Source: Neonectria sp. B-13 (taxonomy: Eukaryota > Ascomycota > Sordariomycetes > Hypocreales > Nectriaceae). From it: a stretch of DNA of 64,000 nt. The first letter of the stretch is position 1; the number at the start of each line of letters is the position of its first letter. Below, piece after piece: positions 1 through 11,269 of this stretch. The DNA lies in NCBI GenBank assembly GCA_002682825.1, contig NOKP01000017.1, positions 124,001-188,000 on the forward strand. Reading direction: 5' to 3'. The notes under the pieces are model-generated. The model was not told the origin of the DNA and did no database searches. It saw nothing but the letters and a program-made list of their open reading frames with translations. The position numbers and the translations under genes were made by a program.

Positions 1-42
1 CCAAAACCCACCGACACAAAATCCACGTGATCTGAGGCGTGT

Positions 43-66
43 CTTTGCGCGTGACTTTGCGCGTGA
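43..66. repeat. 12-bp perfect tandem repeat, two copies
   Basis: The unit ctttgcgcgtga occurs twice back to back (43-54 and 55-66). It lies about 290 bases upstream of the ATG at 355, so it could be a promoter element or a chance duplication. Nothing in the sequence assigns a function. Confidence 0.8.
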
Positions 67-228
67 CCTTTTCGCTCCCCACCAATCATAGCGCACCCCG
101 AAATCACCTGCCGTCGTGTCAAGTCGGCGCCGCACAGCCAAGTCGCGACCACTGGTCAGTTTCGGTGTAGATTCGTTCCGAAACTATCGCCAAAGACAAA
201 CGTCCCTTGCGGGACCACAATACCCCCC

Positions 229-235
229 TTATATA
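229..235 (+). promoter_or_regulatory. TATA-like element upstream of the chorismate synthase fragment
   Basis: TTATATA lies about 120 bases before an ATG at 355. A strongly pyrimidine-rich tract follows at roughly 275-330, as is common at fungal transcription starts. It suggests that the truncated fragment downstream sits behind promoter-like DNA. No transcript evidence is available. Confidence 0.35.
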
Positions 236-457
236 GGGTACTAAATGCGACAGATACGTTAAACGTCACACCGCCGGGCTTTTTTTTTTCTCTCCTTTTT
301 TCTCTGCTTCGTCCTCTTTTTTCCGTCTTCAATCTCCCCCCGGCCAAGTCCAATATGATTCCGCTGCCCTTATCGTCTCTTCACTCAGCTGTTCTATCTA
401 GCCTCTGCTCGACCCTGGTCACTTCCTCAGGCACCGTGTTGCCCACGAAGTCACGCT

Positions 458-670
458 TTCAAGCCTCCGGCCACCATCAGCAAGGACCAAACCACCGCCC
501 GCTACGATGCCTCCGGCGAGGGGGTCCTAACTGCCAAGGGCCGCCACGATCCCTGCGTCGTGCCCCACGCCTTGCCCATCGTCGAGGGCATGGCCGCGCT
601 AGTCATTGCTGATGCTATCATGGGCCAGCACGCCCGCCAGGTGGGCAAGGGACTGGCCGTCAAGAAGTAG
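458..670 (+). pseudogene. Chorismate synthase C-terminal fragment (orphan)
   Basis: From 458 the frame reads [17 protein letters not shown], then a glycine-rich stretch, [17 protein letters not shown] and a final [12 protein letters not shown] section, ending with TAG at 668-670. This is the highly conserved C-terminal end of chorismate synthase, the last shikimate-pathway enzyme. Only about 71 codons remain of a protein normally near 400 residues. Directly upstream the homology stops: the frame reads PCCPRSHA where the family has the strand leading into this motif. The ATG at 355 opens a different frame that does not join without a splice or frameshift. I read it as a transposed or partly deleted copy. 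A short hidden intron linking the 355 ATG to it is possible, but would still give a protein without the FMN-binding core. Confidence 0.8.
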
Positions 671-1910
671 AAACGTAAAATCAATAAAAAAGGGCGTGTG
701 GGACATATCATGAGGGTGGATGGCCGGCGTATCAATAGCAAAAATAAATGTCCAGTTCATATAAGTTAGAGATGATTGGGATATGTCCATGCACTATATT
801 CCTCTCGCTCTCGTCTCTTGCATATCTCACGGCCTTCTCAGTCTTTATCCGCATAACCACATTATCAATCTGAGTAGCGTGCTTCATTCGCTCCTAAACT
901 AATGTCCCGGTATTCAATCCACATTACGTTTCGAACGCCTTAGTTACATGAGCCAAATGTCCCATAGACACTAGACCAACCCAACCTTGGATATGTCTAT
1001 GTCATATAACACTTGTTTTCCATAGCCATTGCAAAAGCCGTACTAGACCTGGTATATCTCGGCCTGCGCCTAAAGTACACATATAGTAATCTTCCGTAGA
1101 AACTTGGAGAAAAGAGGTAGATAGCTGTAGTAAACTTTAGGGACCCTGTCCTATGTTCAGGTCCTTAAACAGCTTTAAAACGTTACAAGGTATATATTTA
1201 AGCCAAGGGCCTATTAGCTTAGATTGCTAAAGGCCTAGAGTATAAACATTAATACCCTAGATATTAATTATAATAGAATTTATATTGCTTATTAATTAAG
1301 CTTAATATATTTAGTATAGTATTATATTTAATATATAATATATTTAATTTATGCTTATATAGTTAGTAAAGAGTGTAGTTAAAATTCTTAAAAATATTAT
1401 ATTATTATCTATTAGGTAGAGATACACTACATATATTCCATCTATTGGATTGCTAGTTCAATAGCATAAACCTAGGCGCAATGTATAGTTCCATGCTATC
1501 TCCATCCTTGGCCATTCTGTCAAATTTGACCGTTTGCTGAGTCGGGTACGGCGTCTTCAAGGCTGCCGAAGTCGAGGCAACCAATTATTTCCGTAGAATC
1601 CAATCGACACTCGAAAATCCTGTTTCGTTGTCAATATAGCGAAACGGTGATTGGGCGTACTATGCTTGGTAGTGGTCAGCAGATGGGCGAAATTACAAAA
1701 CAGGCAGAAATGCAAACGCCCAAGAAAGCCTTACAGAGTCCTAGACAAAGTCGTAAACGTCAGTGGCTGAAAATACAGTACAATTAAATACCCAACACTC
1801 CGCTTCTATGTTAAATTTCGAGGTTTTGTTGTCGTGGACGCAATAGATTCACCGCTGGTTTCGAATTGACCGCCGGAAGCACGTCAAAAAGATCACCCCA
1901 AAAGTGCGGC
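671..1910. other. Gene-free, with an AT-rich island at about 1180-1450
   Basis: No coding frame of note. Roughly 1180-1450 is almost pure A/T with many TTAA, TATA and ATTAAT words and practically no CpG, beside DNA of ordinary composition. This is the usual look of DNA hit by repeat-induced point mutation in Pezizomycotina. No element ends or recognisable transposase remain. The stretch just before 1911 is the probable promoter of the next gene. Confidence 0.6.
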
Positions 1911-2603
1911 ATGGACTCTTATGATCCTCTGATCTTTGATGGCCTACCCGGTGTGGATATCGCCGCAACAAAGGTCAAATCCCAGGATGGAGACCAGCTC
2001 GTCAAAATCGCCATCAAGGAGCTCTTCATCAAGCATAATGTCCGCAATAAAATCGGTGTCGCGCTTGTACATCGCCACTTTGACCTCAAGTCGGATGAGA
2101 TCATGGTCTACTACCAAGGAGTTGGAACTCCTTGGAACGCTGGGTGTTTGAATCAATATGAAGGCTTTGGCAGAATATTACCGCTTTCCTACATCATCGT
2201 TGACGGGCAGCTCCATCTTTACGAGTTTTACTTCACGGCCGATCCGTCAGAAGAGCCATTTCAGGCTCCGGCGGACTTACTTGTCGAATGGGAAGACCTC
2301 ATAAAGCACAACGAGCTCGGAGAGTTTCTCGGGATTCGTACCCTGAGAAAGGATATCTCAACTAGTCACATGATGGAGTTTACTCAGCGGTTTGCAACGT
2401 TTACAGCTCCATGGGAAGGAAATGCCGGCTCCTCATTGCATGGTGGAATTTACCAGACTTGTTGGTCTTTCAGGCTCAATGAAAATGGCGACGATGAGCC
2501 GAGTGATTACTGCTCCAGCCACCTTACCTGTAATCATCCCTTCACTTCATGCTTCCATGGTACTCCGCCAGGGCTGTTACCTGGAATGGAAGAGTTGAGT
2601 TAG
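1911..2603 (+). CDS. Hypothetical fungal protein, 230 aa, single exon
   Basis: An open frame of 230 codons with no recognised catalytic domain. I chose the ATG at 1911 (MDSYDPLIFDGLPG); the frame is open a little further upstream but has no earlier ATG. The middle has the phrase VALVHRHFDLKSDEIMV followed by PWN, which I associate with an uncharacterised, lineage-expanded fungal family without known function. The C-terminal third holds several cysteines (CWSF, DYCSSHLTCNHPFTSC) that could bind metal or form disulfides. There is no signal peptide or membrane segment, so it is probably cytosolic or nuclear. The gene stands alone between gene-free stretches on both sides. It is not tied to the monooxygenase cluster downstream. 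Confidence 0.6.
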   Translation: MDSYDPLIFDGLPGVDIAATKVKSQDGDQLVKIAIKELFIKHNVRNKIGVALVHRHFDLKSDEIMVYYQGVGTPWNAGCLNQYEGFGRILPLSYIIVDGQLHLYEFYFTADPSEEPFQAPADLLVEWEDLIKHNELGEFLGIRTLRKDISTSHMMEFTQRFATFTAPWEGNAGSSLHGGIYQTCWSFRLNENGDDEPSDYCSSHLTCNHPFTSCFHGTPPGLLPGMEELS

Positions 2604-3767
2604 TTAGCTAGAACAATTTGACTTCCACTATCATCGTGTCAACTTCGCGGCCTTCACAGCTTCGACTTGGTCAGAAGAAGTCTTTGGTTCCGGCTATGCG
2701 TGGAAAAGTCATATGAGCACATGAAAGGTACGTTTATCGGGTGAAATAATTACAATCGTCATTTACTGTGATACCTCACTGATCCAAATAACATGACAGA
2801 CTTATGTAACCAAAAGACAATTTTGTCTAGGGTAAGTAGTTAAGAATTCAGGTTCTGTTCAACTCGACTCACTTGCGACTGATTGCCTCCACTTATCCAA
2901 AGACCTAACCTTAAGTTCTGCAAGTTTCAATTATTTACGATCGTAATTTGTACAAGGGTTCGTCCATGTTGCAAGCGTGATGGGGATATATTTGTTGCGT
3001 CATGGCTATTGTTGCTCCGCTACAGTTATTGTGAGAAATAATTAATCATTAAGCAAGCGATCAAAGTACTCTTAAGTTATGATAATTGCGTGGTGATGTT
3101 ATGAAGATATAAGGATACATAGTTTAAATGTAATTAAATATATGGATAGCACGACCCTTTAGCAATCTCCTCTGGTTCTGTATGTTCCTGTCGACGATCC
3201 TTGGTGATCCTGGTGCCAATCTGTGAGGCAATGACCAACGCGCTAATCAACAAGTCATGTGACTACGATGAAACATGTAAGAATACCTCAGGGGAAGGGT
3301 GAGAGAGTGGGATACAGATTTAGGTGTCATTGCTTATCTGCCGTGGAGATTGTGGGATGCTCGACTCCGCAGAATGTTCTGCGCCATTTTGCCCAAGTCC
3401 GGCATCCCTTTAATGGATGCCTTGCAGGCACCATACCCCATATCAACAATCGCTTGCTTCCGACTGGTCGACATGGTTGCCGTTGGGCCTAAGGATGGCG
3501 GGGCTGCGATGGTGTAAGAGCGTGGGGCTGGTACGTGATCACGGCATTGTTGATATGTATGGTGACAGAAGCACGCGAATGACAACACCGATATGATGTC
3601 ACGGGCCATTGCACTAACGTGCTCGGTAGAGGCGGCGCTGGAGCGAGATGAGAGTTAGGAGAGTTGAATAAAGGATTGGCGTGGCTCGTAATTATTTTGC
3701 CGGCTTTGCGTAACCTAGTCTCCAGAATCCAGAGTCCAGACAATACCGATTTACCGCAGAGAACACC
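2604..3767. other. Gene-free intergenic stretch
   Basis: No convincing coding frame on either strand. Short open frames between 3259 and 3845 overlap each other on both strands and show no codon bias or domain. The last few hundred bases are the presumed promoter of the Baeyer-Villiger monooxygenase gene at 3768. Confidence 0.5.
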
Positions 3768-5691
3768 ATGACCATCCGGACTGCGGGCCAAAATGGCACT
3801 CTTGGCCTCAGAGGTGGCGAGAAAGATATACCTAGCTCGTCGCACGAGTCAGGGGCCAGTTTACAAGCTTCCGGAACCCAAAACGGCCTTCCGGTGCTGA
3901 ATGGTGCCAAGGGCGATGCCACTTCTCCATACGACAATCCTCGTCTCACCTTGGTGGACAGATTTATCGATGAACCTCGATCCTTGAGGGTCGCTGTTAT
4001 TGGAGGTGGCCTTTCCGGTATTCTGGCAGGGGTCTTGCTGCCCAAGAAGGTCCCGGGGATTAAACTGACCATCTACGAGAAGAACGCGGACCTGGTACGT
4101 GGGAACCGCAATCTTGTTTGACCATACATCGCTGACGATTGTATAGGGCGGCACATGGTTCGAAAACGTCTATCCAGGAGTACGCTGCGATATCCCCTCG
4201 CATGTGTATCAGAGCACATTCGATGCCAAAACGGATTGGTCGGATCAGTTTGCACCAGGACATGAGATCCGAGACTACTGGCAGGGCATCGCACGGAAAC
4301 ACGATGTTTATCAGTACACAAAGCTCAAGCACGAGGTCCAGGACACGGCATGGGACGATAAAGAAGGCGTCTGGGTGATTACGGAGAAGAATTTGGAGAC
4401 GGGCGAGATTAAAGAAGAGAAGGCAGAGTTTGTTTTGTCGTCAATTGGCAGATTCAACGCGTGGAAGCTCCCCGACTACCCCGGTGTATCCGACTACAAG
4501 GGCCTTCTTCGACACGCCTCCAACTGGGATCCTACATTCGACCCAAAGGGGAAAAGAGTTGCCGTCATCGGTAATGGTGCAAGTGGAATTCAGGTGGTGG
4601 CCAACTTGCAAAAATCAGTAGAAAGACTCGATCACTACGCGCGGAACAAAACCTGGATCGCGGCGTCGTGGGCGGGCGATGACCGGACACTTGAGTCTCA
4701 GCTGTACCCCGAGGAGCTCAAGAAGACATTTAGTGAGGATCCGCAGGCCTACCTGGTCTTCAGAAAAACCCTCGAGGATAAGTACTGGCGTCGCTTTGGA
4801 TCCTTCTTCCGAGACACTGCCGACAACGAGGCACTGCGGAGCAAGTTCATCGAGATCATGAAGGAAAGGCTCAGCAAGAAGCCGGAACTGCTGGAGGACA
4901 TCATTCCGGACTTCTCGCCGAATTGCCGCCGCCTCACACCTGGACCCGGATACCTCGAGGCGATTTCGGAACCCAACGTCGACTACATCCGAACGCGCAT
5001 CAAGAGATTTACAGCAACTGGAATTGAGACCGAGGATGGAGTGCAGCGGGATGTTGACGCAGTGATTTGTGCCACGGGCGCCAACGTCGACATGATTCCG
5101 AAGTTTCCCATCCGCGCGCATGGAAAGGATCTCCAAAGCGTCTGGGAGCCCGAAACCGGACACGGCTTCCCATATACGTATATGGGAATGGCAACGCCTG
5201 GGTTCCCCAACTTTCTGTTCGTCCATGGGCCTCAGGCGACGGGCGGATCCGGGACGGTACCGCAAAGTGTCGAGACGCAGCTGACTTACTATGCGAAACT
5301 ACTGCGCAAGGCTTCGCGAGAAGGCATCAAATCCATCACGCCATCCGCCAAGGCCGCCGACGAGTTTACCGAGTTCTCGGATGCCTTCTTCGCTAAGACT
5401 GTGCTCACGGACAACTGCAGCTCCTGGTACAACGGAGGACATGCCGGAGGACGGATCCACGGACTCTGGCCGGGTAGCGCAGGCCACCTCACAGTGATCC
5501 GCCGCGACCCCAGATGGGAAGATTGGGAGTACGAGCACCTATCAGACTCGGGAAACAGGTTCGCGTGGTACTTTGGAAACGGGTGGACAAGACTGGAGAC
5601 GGATCCCGAATCGGACATGACTCCGTATCTAAAACTCCCTGACGAGGTAGATCTGAGAAACTTGCATGAGAACTGGTGGGTAGTGCCGTAG
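3768..5691 (+). CDS. Baeyer-Villiger-type flavin monooxygenase
   Basis: Two exons, 3768-4094 and 4147-5691 (52-base intron), give 623 residues. After a variable N-terminal tail of about 70 residues comes the FAD Rossmann motif AVIGGGLSG, then GGTWFENVYPGVRCDIPS, a hallmark of Baeyer-Villiger and N-hydroxylating monooxygenases. The BVMO fingerprint FxGxxxHxxxW(P/D) appears as YKGLLRHASNWD, with Tyr for Phe. It is followed by the NADPH Rossmann motif AVIGNGASG and a late ATG motif (ICATGANVD). The enzyme would use NADPH and O2 to insert oxygen next to a ketone carbonyl, or to oxidise a heteroatom. The substrate cannot be read from sequence. It is followed on the same strand by an UNC93-like transporter and an FMN monooxygenase. 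Cytosolic; no signal peptide. Confidence 0.9.
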
Positions 5692-6358
5692 ACTATAGCC
5701 CGTTTAAGCTAGATTGGCACCCAAAGAAACGTTATGATGAAAATAGTACGAGCAGCTTTGCACGTCATTCATGTACAATGTCGCGACACACATCTGACCA
5801 CGTTTGTGGCTGCCACTACTCGAGCCGCGACAGGGGTCAGGGCCACACTAGTTGGCCCTTGCCGGCACGTTTATCTATCCTTGTATGTGAGTGTGGGCCA
5901 TATGTCTTCACGCCGAACTACGGGCGCAAGACGCGTTACGATCTGACAGCTTCCAACCGAGTTGGATTTCGGCTCCGTGTAGCAGATAGCTCATGAAGCT
6001 AAGAAGAACGGGTGTCCTCTAAGTTGCAAAAGACCACCCTACTTCGTTCTAGATTCCATACGCAATCATTCAACGGTAAAACGTTCGCACTAAATTTGCA
6101 TGCCGGGATTGTCGAACCTGGGTTGAAAGAGCAACCAGGGCGCGGTATGACGTGCTTTCTACAACAACCGTGCTGTACCGACAGGGATTGATTTGCAGGC
6201 AGTGGCAACGTCAAATAATATAAAGTTGATCTGCGGCACTCAGCTGTGCCAAGAAGTCTAGGATATCCAGCCTTGACACCTTTCAATACTGTCTCTCGAC
6301 TCTCTCATCGCAAAACATACTACCACCCAAAGTGTAGCTCTGCTGAGGAACAGTCGCA
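5692..6358. other. Intergenic region between BVMO and UNC93-like gene
   Basis: No gene seen. It contains the BVMO 3' region and the promoter of the UNC93-like gene, including a TATA-like element at 6219-6224. Confidence 0.5.
6219..6224 (+). promoter_or_regulatory. TATA-like element for UNC93-like gene
   Basis: TATAAA lies about 135 bases before the ATG at 6359, a usual distance in filamentous fungi. The call rests on motif and position only. Confidence 0.45.
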
Positions 6359-8037
6359 ATGGCGGAATCCCGGCACAATGAGAGCGATATTGCTCCGCCC
6401 AAGGAGCAACAGCACAAAGGTGAGTCCTGAATCTGCAGAGGTCATCTCGGCTTATACTGACCCTTGAACAGTGAGATGGCACAGGTCCACATTTTACAAC
6501 ATCACCATTCTCGGCCTCTGCAACTTTTCCGCCCCTGGAATTTGGGTGGCCATGAACTCGTTGGGTGCCGGAGGTGCAGCAACGCCCAAGCTGGTGAACG
6601 CTGCAAACGCCCTGACCTTCTGTCTGATGGTTCTTTCTTGCCTCTTCTCCAGTGCTCTCGTGCGCTACATTGGCATCAAAGGTGCACTGATCTTTGGAAC
6701 GTATGTAACCCCTGTCGATCCTTTGTCTCTACATTAACTAACAAGGCCAAGGATCGGATATGCTCCGTTCGCCGCAGGTCTATACACCAACAACCGATTC
6801 GGAACCGAGTGGCTCACTCTTTTCGGCGCAGCCCTCTGTGGCATTTCCGCCGGTGTCTTTTGGATGGCCGAGGCTGCCATTGCCATCGCGTACCCTGAGC
6901 CGTGGAACCGCGGAAAGTACCTGGGCTACTGGCTTACTTACCGACTGGGAGGACAGGTTCTGGGTGGTGCCATCAACCTGGGCCTGAACGCGGACCGCAA
7001 CGAAGCAGGAAAGGTTTCGTACACGGTCTTCCTCGTCTTCATTGCCATCCAGGCTGCTGGCCCTCTCGTCGCCTTGTTCCTGAACAAGCCCGAGGATGTT
7101 GAGCGCAAGGACGGCAAGAAGGTTGTGCTCGAAATCCCCAACAACCCTTGGTACGAAATCAAGAAGACGACGAGCTTGTTCTTCACCAAGAAGTTCCTGC
7201 TCATTGTGCTGTTCATTGGACAAGCCGTGTTTGCCGAGGCTGTTTTCTTCACCTATCTGAGTGGTAAGTGGTCGCTCTTCACAAACCTCAGCTAGCTCTT
7301 CGCTAATGCAACCCAGCTTGGTTCTCCGTGAGGGCCCGGGCCTTGGGATCATTCTTGGCCGGTGTCGTTGCCGTCAGCATTGGAAACGTTCTCGGGGTAT
7401 GTTGACTTGTCCAAATTCTCATGGCCGCAATCATTCTAACTTGGTGTTCAGCACTGGCTTGATCGAACTGGTGTGACTCTTAAGACGAGAACCAGATCCG
7501 CTTTCTTGGTTATCGTCACCCTTCAGGGAGGATGGTGGACCTGGGCCACTATCCTGGTTACCAGGTTCCACAACACCAAGCCCACGTTCGATTGGGTTGA
7601 CCCTGGCTTTGGCGCCGCCTTTGCCGTCTTCATCTTCCTCAACATTGGCTTCCAGCTTAACTACCTGTTCCTGTAAGTGAAAAGTCCAGACTCAAGAAAA
7701 AACGGTGTACTGATCATATTGGAACAGCTACTTCATCATCCACAACTTCGCCGAGACCCAGGACGACATTATCCGCTACTCCGCTCTTCTCCGTGGTACC
7801 GAGTCTGCCTGGCAAGCTGTCAGCTACGGCCTGACCTCTCTACCCCTGTTTGCCGAGATCGGTGGAGTTTACTTCAACTTCCTCCTGTACGGCCTTTCTA
7901 TCTTCCCCGCATGGCTCGTGTTGCGACACTTTGGAAGCAACAAGGTTGCTGAGAACGAGACGACTTCCCACTCCCTGGGCAGCCAGAATGACGTTTCCAA
8001 CTCTGGTGAAGAGACTGAAGAGGTGAAGAAGGCATAG
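6359..8037 (+). CDS. UNC93-like MFS membrane protein
   Basis: Six exons (6359-6419, 6472-6700, 6752-7263, 7317-7396, 7452-7672, 7728-8037) join to 470 residues with consistent phases. After a charged 20-residue N-terminus comes RSTFYNITILGLCNFSAPG, then GLYTNNRFG, AYPEPWNRGKYLGYW and FHNTKPTFDW, the pattern of fungal UNC93/DUF895-type major facilitator proteins. About ten to twelve hydrophobic segments are visible, with a hydrophilic loop near the middle (KPEDVERKDGKK). The tail is acidic and soluble. These proteins are plasma- or organelle-membrane proteins of unclear cargo in fungi. Its place between two monooxygenase genes on the same strand suggests substrate or product transport for that group (inference). 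Confidence 0.85.
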
Positions 8038-9022
8038 AATATATAGACAGTATCGCTCTGATGTGTCAAGTCTTGGATATAGAATGGAGATGAGGTCTTT
8101 GTCTTTGTCTTTGGACTTCAGGTGGAAGTATGTAGAGCTAAAAATAGACTTAGAATGTTGACGATTGTTGAAGAGAACCCTTGTCTGAGACATTGATTCC
8201 TACTTGAAATTAACTTTTGAAGAGGCAGTAAAAGTCCTCTAGCAACTTGATTTGAGTACGTCCTATATTTACTTCTATTAATCACGTCCTTGTAATGTGC
8301 TGAATCATCCCGCCTAATCCCGCCTTCATCGAGCACATGACTAGTCTTGGAGATATTTAGAGTATTTTTTAGTCTTAGACTTGGAGATATATTAACAATG
8401 TTTCAATCAATTGAGCTTATTTGTAGCTTTAGTCTAATTTTGTACTTGAGTATTTGGAAAGTCTCATTAATTTGTTTATCTACATACATCAATCACAGAA
8501 ATCAGTACTACCATTGAGAGGTCTACCCCAGTTAACATCCTCGTCTAATTCCACCATTACCTGCCTCCTAAGACAAGCACGTTGATACATGAGCCGATTT
8601 CTCAGTGATTGATAAGGCCCTAGCGCTCATTTGTAAAGCTTGAATGAGGAGCTACTGCCCGTTGAGGATTTGCAAGACCGGTCAACGATTGCGCCATTCT
8701 GTCTCCCCTTGGCGATAGACACTGCCTCCAACGCTTGTCGACCCACACACAATGCCGAGATCCACTATCTCCAACCTGCAGTGCAACTCCCCGCTCATTC
8801 GATGCCCACTCTTGCAATCGACGGGGATGACTGGAGCGTGTATCATAACCGCAAGAATCACGCAATCCCAACTCCGGCCAACTGCCGACGATTCGGCTCT
8901 GGAAAACTGCCTCAAGATAAAGGCTGCTTGTACGATACCACCCACACACCCTGTCAAATTTGATAATTGGACGCGCACTTCACCATTCTTCAGAAGTAGA
9001 CAGACTTCAACAGTAAGCAATC
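8038..9022. other. Gene-free intergenic stretch
   Basis: An AT-rich part (about 8330-8500) is followed by more balanced DNA. Short open frames between 8620 and 9020 overlap on opposite strands and show no domain. The last few hundred bases are the presumed promoter of the FMN monooxygenase gene. Confidence 0.5.
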
Positions 9023-10839
9023 ATGGCATCGCAGGAGGAGACCCGGCAGGGCAAGAAAAGCCTTATCATCAATGCCTTCGTGATGATGTGTATGCCACTT
9101 CCTCCAGGCCTTTTCTGGACAGCATGAAGCTGATCCATACCAACAGGTAGCGGACATCAGTCACCAGGGCTGTGGCGACACCCTGACGACAAGTCTTGGC
9201 AATTCAAAGATATTGAGCATTGGGTTGAGCTAGCCAAGCTTCTGGAGGACGCCAAATTCCACGGCATCTTCATTGCGGATGTCCTTGGTAAGGAGTATCT
9301 CTCTATCTGAATGAGAGATAATATTAACCAAAACACCATAGGAGGCTACGATGTCTACAAGAAGTCTCTTGATCCTGCCATCATCTCTGGAGCTCAATGG
9401 CCTCTCACGGAACCTCTCGTTGCGGTTCCTGCCATGGCTGCTGCGACAAAGAACATTGGATTCGGCGTTACAGTGTCAACCACCTACGAGCAGCCTTATC
9501 ATCTTGCCAGACGTTTGTCCACGGTTGATCATCTGACCAAAGGAAGGCATGTTCACTTTGCCCTGTTTCGTGGTACACCATACTAATACTCGTGCACAGA
9601 CTCGGTTGGAATGTGAGAAATGAAAGCAAAGTAAAGCATGCAGAGGCTAACTCATCCACAGATTGTGACAAGCTACCTAGACTCCGCTGCGAGAAACATG
9701 GGTCGGACTGAGCAATTAGATGTGAGCTTCTCGATCAACCAACTTGAGAAGACGGTTGTTAACATGCCACAGCACGACGATCGCTACGGACAGGCTGAAG
9801 AGTACATGAAGGTCATCTACAAGCTTTTGCAGTCCTCCTGGCGCGACGATGCCGTTCAATTGGACCGCGAGAAGGGCATCTACACTGCGCCCGAACTCGT
9901 TCGTCAGATCAACCACGAAGGAAAGTTCTTCTCCGTGCCAGGACCCCATCTCGTGGACCCCAGTCCTCAGAGAACACCTCTTCTTCTCCAGGCCGGCGCG
10001 TCCAAGGCGGGCAAGTACTTTGCAGCCCAACATGCCGAGGCCATCTTCACGTCGGCGCACGCTCCAGCCGTTTGCAAGAAGAACATTTCCGAAGTCCGGC
10101 AAATAGCCCGAGACACGTTCGGCAGAGATCCAAGCAAGATCAAGGTTCTCGCTCTCGTAACGCCAATCTTGGGCCGGACCGAGGAGGAAGCTTTGGCAAA
10201 GTATAACGACTACAAACAGTATGCCTCTCTCGAGGGTGCTCTGTCCCTGTTTGGTGGATGGACAGGAATGGACTTGGACAAGTACGGTGATGACGAGGAG
10301 TTGAGACAGGTTGAGAGCAACGCCGTTCGGTATGTCCCAAGCGTGAACCCTTCAAGAGGTTTCCCTCGATTCTAACTTCGTAACAGCTCAACGGTGGAGG
10401 GCTATGCCAAATTCTCTCCCGCAAACTCCAAGTGGACCAAGCATACTGTGGCTGAGCATGTCAGCCTCGGAGGCAACGGGCCTTTGTTGGTTGGTACCCC
10501 TGCTCAAGTAGCCGATGGCCTTGAGACGTGGGTAAACGAAGCCGATGTGGATGGATTCAACTTTGTAAGTGGTCTTCATGAAGGATGAAGTATGGCCGTG
10601 CTAACTTGCTCCAGGCGTATGCTGTTTTCCCTCAGTCGTTCAAGGATATCATCGAGCTGTTGCTACCCGAGCTACGGGCCAGGGGTTTGTTCTGGGATGA
10701 CTACGCGGTTCCCGGAGGTACTTATCGAGAGAATTTCTATGGAACCAAGGGAACCAAATACCCCCAGGACGAACATGTCGCCGCAAAGTACAGATGGGCA
10801 GCAGGCGTTGATGCAAAGGACCATCAAATTCCAGAGTAA
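9023..10839 (+). CDS. NtaA/SnaA/DszA-type FMN-dependent monooxygenase
   Basis: Eight exons (9023-9089, 9147-9287, 9342-9546, 9600-9612, 9662-9721, 9773-10329, 10387-10564, 10615-10839) join to 481 residues. Family marks in order: LIINAFVMMCSGHQSPGLWRH, HGIFIADVLGGYDVY, GRLGWNIVTSYLDSAARN, YTAPELVRQINHEGKFFSVPGP, and QAGASKAGKYFAAQHAEAIF. This is a luciferase-fold flavin monooxygenase of the nitrilotriacetate / dibenzothiophene-sulfone group. Such enzymes take reduced FMN from a separate reductase; none is encoded in the window. Likely substrates are C-N or C-S bonded xenobiotic-like compounds, unknown here. Three splicing features are odd: a GC-AG intron after 9546, a 13-base exon (9600-9612), and a 51-base stop-free, frame-preserving intron (9722-9772). 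All three are supported because the joined protein restores the family motifs. Confidence 0.88.
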
Positions 10840-11269
10840 GAAAAGGCCTCAGGCCACAAGGGAAATAAATTCCAAGGGCATTTGCCTATTCTCAAATCGT
10901 GCATCGTAGGAACCATCAGTGATCAGGAACGCCGTTATTGAAACCTTTGGCTTCCCAAATGGGTGCTCCAAATATATGGTTACAATCTTACGATTCAGTC
11001 TGTGAATAGCTGAGTTTTGCAAAAAGATTCAAAAATGTCAATTGCGAGTGAGCTTCAAAGAGAGAAGCTACTCAAAGTCTCGCCACTATCTCACAAAGCC
11101 TTTCTTTGCTACAACAGGATGCCCTGTTTTATTTCATTTGTCCCGTTCTCAATCTTCTGTTCGCCTCGTTCCGTGTCTCGACTTTTCCGTTGGCTCCGTT
11201 TGTTTAGGCGTCCTCGTAAGAATGCTCTTGTTGAACGCCTGGCTTGATGGTGGAACATCGTACGCCGGG
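10840..11269. other. Intergenic stretch
   Basis: Holds the 3' region of the FMN monooxygenase gene. It has no convincing coding frame and no recognisable element. Confidence 0.4.
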
